Shown: piece after piece, positions 17,868-23,980 of the stretch | Layout of the letters: each line of letters starts with the position of its first letter | Numbering within the stretch: the first letter of the stretch is position 1 | Assembly (NCBI GenBank): GCA_009602735.1 | Contig: WELA01009966.1 | Location: forward strand, 620,000 to 643,979 | Direction of reading: 5' to 3' | Origin: Mesotaenium endlicherianum | Lineage: Eukaryota > Streptophyta > Zygnematophyceae > Zygnematales > Mesotaeniaceae | Length of the DNA stretch: 23,980 nucleotides | The notes under the pieces: generated by a model | The model's database searches: none | What the model was told of the DNA's origin: nothing | What the model saw: the letters and a program-made list of their open reading frames with translations, nothing else | Translations under genes and position numbers: made by a program

Positions 17868-19595
17868 GAGGATGCTAGAGATAGTGAGTCGTCACTAGCT
17901 GCCCTCGTAGCAGGTATTATGGGTCCTGCTGAACTGGATTCACTATGCATGCCTGACAAACAGATAAAGGAGACCATCAGCAATATAGACGTCCAGAGAG
18001 TGCACACTCTGGATGCTCTTGTTCCACCTGATGTCCAACATTTCTTTGCTACGTCAGGAGAACAATGCGAAAGTCAGGAAAAGACAGTCCCCCCTATCCT
18101 ACTGCATTGCATGATTGCAGGTAGGAAGGTGAGGGCATTTGTTGACGGAGGGGCGTCACATACTTTTATCCACAAGGACTTAGTTAAGCGGCTAAGGCTG
18201 CCTACTGTCACCCAAGGGAATAGAAAAATATTCCTTGGAGATGCCTCAAGTATCCCGGGAGGAGTTATAACCAAGCCTATTGAGGTCCAGTTAGGTTCTG
18301 GCATTGCAGTTCTAACTGAAACGCTTACATTTGAGGTACTCAACACTGGCTTTTATGATCTCGTGCTAGGCAGGTCCTGGCTTAATAGACATCAAGCTGA
18401 AGTGTGTTGGAGCAGAGGTACAGTTAAAGTGAGAGGAGCCAGTGATGGGCAGACTGACTTGGCACCCACCAGTGCTCTTCCTCTTGTCCTGTGTGGATGG
18501 CAAATGAAGGAAAAGAAGAGGCTTCCAGAAGGATGCAAGTTGCTGAATGCAATGGAGTTTGACAAAAGCTGGAACCAGAAGGAAGACAGAATGTTCTGTT
18601 TGTTGCTAAGAAAGGTACCTCCTCAACCTGAAGAAGAGGTTGAGAAAAAGGTAAGCCCTCCGGAGCACCCTACTGCTACGAAAATTGTTGCTCAGTACAC
18701 GGATGTGTTTAATATGCCTCCGGGACTACCCCCTAAGAGGGAAGTAGATCATAGGATTGTTTTATTACCTGGGAGTCAGCCACCCTGGCAACGCACTTAT
18801 GGCTTGTCTTATGTGGAGAGCGAGGAGTTGAAAACACAGATTGCAGAGCTTGAGGAAAATGCTTATATTGCTCCCAGTAAATCACGGTACGGCGCACCCA
18901 TTTTATTTGTTAAGAAAAAGGATGGGAGTTTGCGGATGTGTGTGGATTACAGAGCCCTGAACAGAATTACAATAAAGAACAAGTATGCTTTACCCAGGAT
19001 CGAGGACTTGCTTGATACCCTGTCTGGTGCTAAGGTGTTCAGTAAGACAGATCTCAAGAGTGGTTATCATCAAATCAGATTTGCTGAGGGAGATGAACAC
19101 AAGACTGCCTTCCGCACACGTTATGGACACTATGAGTTCAACGTGATGCCATTTGGATTGACAAATGCTCCTGCGACCTTCATGGGTGCTATGAATGACA
19201 TTTTCAGGCCTTATTTGAATAAATTTGTGCAAGTTTTCCTGGATGATATCTTAATTTTCTCTACAGATGAGACTCAGCACGCTGAACACTTAAAGACAGT
19301 CATGGACACTCTGAGAAGAAATCAGTTATATGCTAAAATGAGCAAGTGTGATTTCTTTAAGGAAAGTATTGAGTTCTTAAGCCACGTTGTCAGTAAAGAG
19401 GGCATCAGTGTGGACCCTAAGAAAGTCCAGACCATAAGGGACTGGCCAGTACCACAGTCTGTCTCTGAAGTTAGATCCTTCCTCCGGTTGGCTAACTACT
19501 ATAGAAGATTTATTGAGAATTATTCCACAAAGGCCAGTAAACTGACTGACCTTACTGAGAAAGACATTGGGTATGTGTGGGGGGAAGAGCAGTAG
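17832..19595 (+). pseudogene. Family A pol, part 1: protease and reverse transcriptase
   Basis: The -1 frame is open from the slip site to a TAG at 19593-19595. The protease active-site motif is [11 protein letters not shown] (Asp at 18144); D-G-G in place of D-S/T-G also occurs in some plant elements. The RT domain shows [20 protein letters not shown], then [13 protein letters not shown], then [14 protein letters not shown], then [14 protein letters not shown]. Its catalytic pair lies in [10 protein letters not shown] (Asp codons at 19242 and 19245). It copies element RNA to DNA in the cytoplasmic particle. Two conserved Gly appear changed: the usual [10 protein letters not shown] reads [10 protein letters not shown], and [12 protein letters not shown] reads [12 protein letters not shown]. 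Stops downstream mean this copy cannot give a full polyprotein. Confidence 0.9.
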
Positions 19596-20318
19596 GCTGC
19601 CTTCCAGACCCTTAAAGATGCCCTTTGTTCTGCCCCAGTGCTAGCCGTGTATGACCCCAGCAAACCCGTGCAGGTGGTCACTGATGCCTCTGACTTTGCC
19701 ATGGGTGCTATGTTGTTGCAGCCTGCTGACAAATCCACGAAAGATGGTAAGGTACGGCAGGAGTAACACCCTGTGTTGTACGAGTCTATGAAATTTAATC
19801 CAGCGGGGATAAATTACTCAGTGCATGATGAAGAGCTGCTAGCTATCATTCATGTGCTCAAACAGTGGAGAGCATACTTACATGGTAAAGCTTTCAAGGT
19901 GATTACAGATCATCTAGCTCTGACTCACTTTCAGAAGAAGTCCAAGCTGTCGAGGAGGGAGAATCGGTGGAGCCAGATGCTGGAGCAGTTCCAAGTCCAG
20001 ATCGACTAAAAACCAGGGAAGTTGAATCCTGCTGATGCACTCTCTAGAAGACCTCACTTGCAAGGAAGGAACTTTAGTTAGCATGCTGTAGATAAAGTCC
20101 TGTGTGCACTCACTTCACTGAAGGTGAAAAAGTCCTTCCTTGAACAACTTAGGAAAGCCTACCTTTCTGACCCAACATTTGAGCCCAGCCCCACTACTGG
20201 TGTGTGTCGTGCTACTGCACTCGGGTATAAACTTAAGGGAGGGGTCTGGGTGACTGAAACCACTTCAGGCAGGCTGAAGCTGGTCATTCCAAATAACTTG
20301 GAAATAAGGTCCCTTTAA
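19596..20318 (+). pseudogene. Family A pol, part 2: RNase H and linker
   Basis: The same frame continues past the TAG at 19593. RNase H motifs are VVTDASDFAMGAML (Asp at 19683), YSVHDEELLAIIHVLKQWR and VITDHLAL, so its acidic residues are kept. The end, KPGKLNPADALSRRP, is the usual RNase H/integrase connector. In-frame stops are TAA 19764-19766, TAA 20007-20009, TAG 20079-20081 and TAA 20316-20318. RNase H removes the RNA strand during reverse transcription. Confidence 0.85.
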
Positions 20319-21009
20319 TTCAGTCAAGCACATGACAATTTACTGGGTGGGCATTTGGGGCAGGCCAAAACTGTTAGCAAACTGGCAAAACATTATCATT
20401 GGGAGGGTTTGCCTCGGGAGGTTTTGAAATATGTGTAGTCTCGTGATCAGTGTCAAAGAAATAAGTCTAGGCACACACCACCGCGAGGTCTTTCGCAACC
20501 GCTGCCCATCCCAGCGGGACGCTGGGAAACTATATCCATGGACTGGGTAATCACACTGCCACGAACTGCTAATGGGCATGATTCAGTACTGGTAGTCGTG
20601 GATAAGCTGACAAAAATGGTCATTTTCATCCCCACAACTGTCAACGTAACTGCACTCGAAACAGCGAGACAGTTCTACAACCATGTAGTATGCCAACATG
20701 GGCTACCCTCTAATATCGTCTCAGACCGAGACCCAAAATTTATCTCAAAGTTCTGGAGAGCTTTAATGGGGTTAATGGGTCAAACAGCTGCTCAGCACAG
20801 CAAACCACCCTCAAACTGATGGGCAGACTGAAAGAACTAACCGAGTTCTGCAGGAGGTGCTGAGAGCTTATAGTGACCAAAAATAAGATAATTGGGATGA
20901 CCTGTTGCCTCAAATTTAGTTTGCGGTCAACACTGCGGTGCACGCGTCAACGGGCAAGACTCCTTTTGAACTCAGCCTGGGTAGAGTCCCTAGGTCTCCT
21001 TAAGATGTA
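20319..21009 (+). pseudogene. Family A pol, part 3: integrase
   Basis: The zinc-binding HHCC region reads AHDNLLGGHLG, then SRDQCQRNK. A TAG (20436-20438) stands just before it, and the first of the two Cys is changed to Arg (TGT to CGT). The catalytic triad is present: Asp at 20541 (SMDWVITLP), Asp at 20724 (VSDRDPKF) and Glu at 20830 ([12 protein letters not shown]), with the expected D-35-E spacing. A one-base-type frameshift lies between the second Asp and the Glu, about 20785-20800, moving the frame from 3 to 1. More stops follow: TAA 20884, TAG 20917, TAA 21001. Integrase inserts the cDNA into the genome; here it is broken. Confidence 0.85.
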
Positions 21010-21633
21010 TTGGGGGAGTCTTTCACTGACCCGGAAGGGATTGACAATCCGGTCTCCCTCCAGTTAACTCAGGAGTTTGCTGACACCCTGTCAGAAGTCC
21101 AACAAAACCTGCACAAAGCCCAAGAATACCAACAAAAACACGCTAATCAACACCGTCGGGAACTGACAATTTCCAAGGGAGATTTAGTCAAACTGCATTC
21201 TCAGCACCTGTACCTCCCTGGTGTGGTCAAGAAAAAGCTTGGCCCTGTCTGGGTCGGTCCATATTCGGTGGTACGTCGAATCGGTCAGAATGCTTACAAG
21301 CTGAACATGTCAGCGGACTACAAGGGTCACCCGGTCTTTAATGTCTCCTTCCTGGAACCATACATCAAAGGTGACACACTGTTCACAAGTCGGTTCCCTG
21401 TCCAACCGGGACCGGTCCCCGCTGTCCGGGACGGCGACCCTGAGAAATATGAGGTCGATGAGATTTTAGACGCTCGCTCAGTCTGTCGATCGTCTAAATA
21501 TGTCATGAAGTACCTCATCCGATGGAAGGGTTACGATGCCTCTGGGGACACTTGGGAGTTTAAAGACCAACTGACCAATGCCAAAGGGGCGTTGAAACGG
21601 TTCCACCTTCGGGCGGCTGGGGCACCGCCCTAA
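21004..21633 (+). pseudogene. Family A pol, part 4: integrase C-terminus and chromodomain
   Basis: The open part has LGPVWVGPYSVVRRIGQNAY, then HPVFNVSFLEPY, the GPY/F-type integrase C-terminal module. It is followed by a chromodomain at about 21448-21610: YEVDEILDARSV, then YLIRWKGYDASGDTWE. Chromodomains of chromoviruses bind modified histones and steer insertion to heterochromatin. The frame stops at TAA 21631-21633. The same frame would run through a TAG to a TGA at the purine tract. Confidence 0.88.
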
Positions 21634-21685
21634 CTGTCCATTCAGTAGACCTGGGAAGGTGACAGGAGGTCCTGTCTCCATGTAA

Positions 21686-21697
21686 GTTGGAGGGGGA
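21686..21697 (+). other. Polypurine tract-like run
   Basis: GTTGGAGGGGGA is directly followed by TGTGACAG, the layout expected at the start of a 3' LTR (plus-strand priming site then TG). The following sequence does not match either family A LTR copy, so its assignment is open. Confidence 0.55.
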
Positions 21698-21982
21698 TGT
21701 GACAGTTAGTGATAGTTGTGACAGGCAGCCCACCTTTTAAATTAAGTTGGAGGGAGTGGTATTTTGTTTCGAGATCAGCCGGGAAATCTCTGATAACCAT
21801 ATTATACATTCCAACCTGCGCTCACACTCACTTTCTCTCTAACTCAATTTTCCCTTATATTCACTCACACCAGGTATTTCACACTAGGAACTCTCCCAAT
21901 TGCGTTCCTCTTCATCAAGGGCACTCAGTAGCGGCAAAATATCATGACTTCACTAACTGCACTGTGTTTATGATTGAGCAGG
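21698..21982 (+). other. LTR-like or untranslated leader of unknown family
   Basis: The stretch begins TGTGACAG after the purine tract and has A/T-rich and CT-rich parts that resemble a retroelement leader. A second copy of the motif AAGTTGGAGGGAG lies near 21743. No primer-binding site like the other three is found before the ORF that follows. Confidence 0.35.
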
Positions 21983-22974
21983 ATGACTCAAAAGTCGGAA
22001 CTCAAGAGGAAGAGAAGGGCGGAAGAGGCACATGCAAAATACTTGCAATTCCGTGGAGACATCGAATCATCCTCCATCTCCGCTCGGGAATCACAACGAC
22101 TCCAACAACAGCGGGAGGCACAGAAGAAGAAGGAGGAGGAGGAACAGCCAGACTGAGGCAAGAAGAACTGGACAGAAAAGCTGCAGAGGAGGCCAAGAAA
22201 GCAGAGGAGGAGAGGCAAGCTGAAGAGAGGCGGAAGCAGCAGGCTGAAGAAGAAGAACAGAGGAGAATCAGCAGCTACCGCTACACGGTGCTGGGCAAGG
22301 GCTTTGATCTACTGGAGGAGGCCTTCAAGTATGCCCAGAGAAGTCGCAGTGAGTCGCAGAAGGAAATCCTCCAAAAGGAAGGGGAGACATCCGAAAACTT
22401 TGACAAGTATATAGAGGTCAGCACAGGACTCCTCCTCTACCACGATTACGCCAGGATGGTAGGATATACGGTCAGAGAGGCCAAGGCAATGGCCCAGGTG
22501 AACGAAGCAGGGGCTGTCTCGATTCCTGGTATCTGGGGGGAAGATAGGGTCATCAGGATGATCCCCATGGACGCGGACTGCTTTAAGGACTCAACACCCC
22601 ATAACAGGTTCAAGGCCATGTATAATGAGGTGGAGAGAAAGAGCTGGAAATTTTTGGCCAGGGAAACCAATCAGTTGGACTTTGCAGGGCACTGGTACCC
22701 TTGTACTCTTAAAAGGACAGACCCTGCCTTCTTCCAAAAGCCCATCGATTGGCGGTGGATGACCATCAACATGAGGGACCAGCAGAATAACAGGGCGACG
22801 GATGAGGATTTCCTGGCAGACCTAAAGGGGAACGTAGTATTGCCCTCTCACATTGCGGCTTGGGACCCTAGATTGGATGGAGTCAGAGACTGCATGAGCC
22901 AAGAGATGCAGGGGGACAGAAGCAGGGCCCGAGAGTCATTCTCAAAAGGGAAGCACGCTTATGCCAAATTGTAA
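21983..22974 (+). pseudogene. Unclassified coiled-coil ORF, possible gag-like protein, frameshifted and truncated
   Basis: An ATG at about 21983 opens MTQKSELKRKRRAEEAHAKY and then a Glu/Lys/Gln-rich coiled coil. Near 22150-22158 the frame shifts by one base: the first frame stops at a TGA, while the second continues RQEELDRKAAEEAKKAEEER. About 240 well-kept residues follow, with LGKGFDLLEEAFKYAQRSR, then FAGHWYPCTLKRTDPAFFQK and PSHIAAWDPRLDGVRDCM. I do not recognise this region. Its coiled-coil start resembles the N-terminus of family A gag in style only. The ORF ends where the A LTR copy 2 begins, and its TAA (22972-22974) lies within the LTR ends as I place them, so the true C-terminus is probably lost. 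Confidence 0.5.
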
Positions 22975-23689
22975 TGAATCAGTATATTAGTGGATATAAT
23001 ATTCATTCAAATATAATAGTTAATCAAGTTCAGCCTGCTGAACTGTAGTTAATAGTCAGTCTGCTGGACTTTACATAATTATCAGTTTAATGACTCAGCC
23101 GGAAGCAGCAGGCTGAAGTCCATATAAGTCAGCTTGCTGACCCATTCTTTGACAGCCAGCTGACTTCCGTACTTGGTAGCAGCGAACTGCCTTGATATGC
23201 ATCTAAGTGCGATATGCTAGATGAATGGCCAGATGACATCCCTATGATGGATGGCTATTCGGGATGATGGGAGATGGCGGTGGATTTGGTTAACCGAGGT
23301 CCTACCAACGTGGTTAACTCCCGGGTAGGCGGTGCCATCGCACTGACCGTTGAACAGTAAACTCATTCCATGTACATATGCTAGGCATTGCTCTCGAGTT
23401 CGGCATTCGGAAACGAGGCCAACTCTCTTGTACAGCTTACTGAGAGAGATCTGAATCCAAGGCGAGAAGCCATTGGTACGCACTGTCTTCTAACCTTGCT
23501 TATGTATGAGTTTACTGATTTTCATTATTGATGCTAGTTTACTCTCATTTGACTGACGAGTATTATTCACTGCTAGTGTGTTGTCCTTTGCCGTTAAACC
23601 AGTTAACGGAAAATACCATAAAGATTACTTGCTGATATAAAGATCTTTATTAATTGTTAATCGCCTATTTGGTAAGTCGATTCATTTCA
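22970..23689 (+). repeat. Family A LTR, copy 2
   Basis: This roughly 720-bp LTR starts TGTAAT and ends ATTTCA. It differs from copy 1 by scattered substitutions (about a dozen in the 265 bases I compared) and by a roughly 10-base indel near its 3' end. A primer-binding site and gag start follow, so it is the 5' LTR of another element in the same orientation. No purine tract lies directly before it, so it does not look like the 3' LTR of the element at 15690. Confidence 0.9.
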
Positions 23690-23690
23690 G

Positions 23691-23702
23691 TGGTATCGGA
23701 GC
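23691..23702 (+). other. Primer-binding site of family A, copy 2
   Basis: TGGTATCGGAGC one base after the LTR end; identical to the sites at 14783 and 16400. Confidence 0.85.
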
Positions 23703-23723
23703 AGTTATCACAGTATTCTTTGT

Positions 23724-23980
23724 ATGGTAAGGACAAAGTCTCAAACTAGCAACTCCCGAGACATGGAGAACCAGGATAACGAGAATGTCAAAAATCAGGC
23801 GGAAAGCCATGTAGCGGGAAACCGTACCTATTCGGAAGCAGTAGCGGATACTGCAGCTAGGGAAGCTGCAGATGAGGCAGCTGCTATTGCCTCAGTCGCA
23901 ACACAGCAAGCTGAGGAGGAGATAGCCAGACTAGAAGCTGAACAAGTAGCAAAGGTCGCTGAAGATATACAAAGGAGGGA
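23724..23980 (+). CDS. Family A gag, second copy, N-terminal part (runs off the window)
   Basis: ATG at 23724 opens MVRTKSQTSNSRDMENQ and remains open to the edge. It keeps a coiled-coil segment (QQAEEEIARLEAEQVAKVAE) that copy 1 lacks, so it shows the more complete family form. The coiled coil may serve in particle assembly; this is inference. Confidence 0.85.
   Translation, partial: MVRTKSQTSNSRDMENQDNENVKNQAESHVAGNRTYSEAVADTAAREAADEAAAIASVATQQAEEEIARLEAEQVAKVAEDIQRR

Larger units (their letters stand above)
15690..21697 (+). mobile_element. Family A Ty3/gypsy chromovirus-type LTR retrotransposon, degenerate
   Basis: The order is LTR, primer-binding site, gag with zinc knuckle, frameshift signal, protease, reverse transcriptase, RNase H, integrase, chromodomain, purine tract. 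Integrase after RT/RNase H marks Ty3/gypsy, and the C-terminal chromodomain marks the chromovirus group common in plants and algae. Ten in-frame stops and at least two frameshifts make it inactive. The expected matching 3' LTR does not follow the purine tract. Confidence 0.88.

Noticed and set aside
16433-21697. Reassigned genetic code (TAA/TAG as Gln) for the whole genome
   Set aside because: The host C2/VASt exons use only CAA/CAG for 26 Gln residues, and the nitrite reductase frame ends naturally at TAA. The pattern is kept as a finding about the transposon only.
22970-23689. Reading the second family A LTR as the 3' LTR of the element at 15690
   Set aside because: It is followed by a primer-binding site and gag start and is not preceded by a purine tract, so it is a 5' LTR of another copy.
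1-23980. tRNA, rRNA or CRISPR features
   Set aside because: No cloverleaf with a TTC-type arm, no rRNA core sequence and no spaced repeat array was seen on either strand by eye.

Overview
The window looks like nuclear DNA of a green-lineage (Viridiplantae) organism with a repeat-rich genome, perhaps an alga or early-diverging plant. The evidence is a multi-exon minus-strand gene with the plant C2 / VASt / GRAM protein layout, a plant-type ferredoxin-nitrite reductase C-terminus, a BIG-type ARF-GEF fragment, and nested Ty3/gypsy LTR retrotransposons with a chromodomain. Introns are long and C/T-rich on the coding strand. I cannot name the species. Single N bases sit at about 8037, 8710, 14177 and 15629.

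Layout. Positions 1-4907 (minus strand) hold the N-terminal half of a C2/VASt membrane-contact-type protein in five exons; the gene runs off the left edge. Positions 4908-13747 are gene-poor and hold scattered remnants: a tyrosine-recombinase C-terminus (5771-5968), a 20-bp perfect inverted repeat (6178-6272), two ARF-GEF exons that do not fit together (7674-7811 and 8182-8458), the last exon of a nitrite reductase (11999-12148, minus) and an unrecognised terminal exon (13553-13696, plus).

From 13748 to the right edge the window is nested LTR retrotransposons. Family B has two adjacent LTRs (13748-14272 and 14273-14781), a primer-binding site and a gag with 75-bp repeats. Its gag is cut at 15689 by the LTR of family A. 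Family A has an LTR at 15690-16398, gag, a zinc knuckle, a textbook-like -1 frameshift signal, protease, RT, RNase H, integrase and a chromodomain, ending at a purine tract (21686-21697). The sequence after that tract does not match A's own LTR. It carries an unclassified coiled-coil ORF (about 21983-22974), which is cut by a second A-family LTR (22970-23689) followed by the start of another A gag.

The A polyprotein is interrupted by ten in-frame TAA/TAG codons, no TGA, and at least two frameshifts, so this copy is dead under the standard code. The host gene exons carry 26 glutamine codons, all CAA/CAG, which favours decay over a reassigned code.
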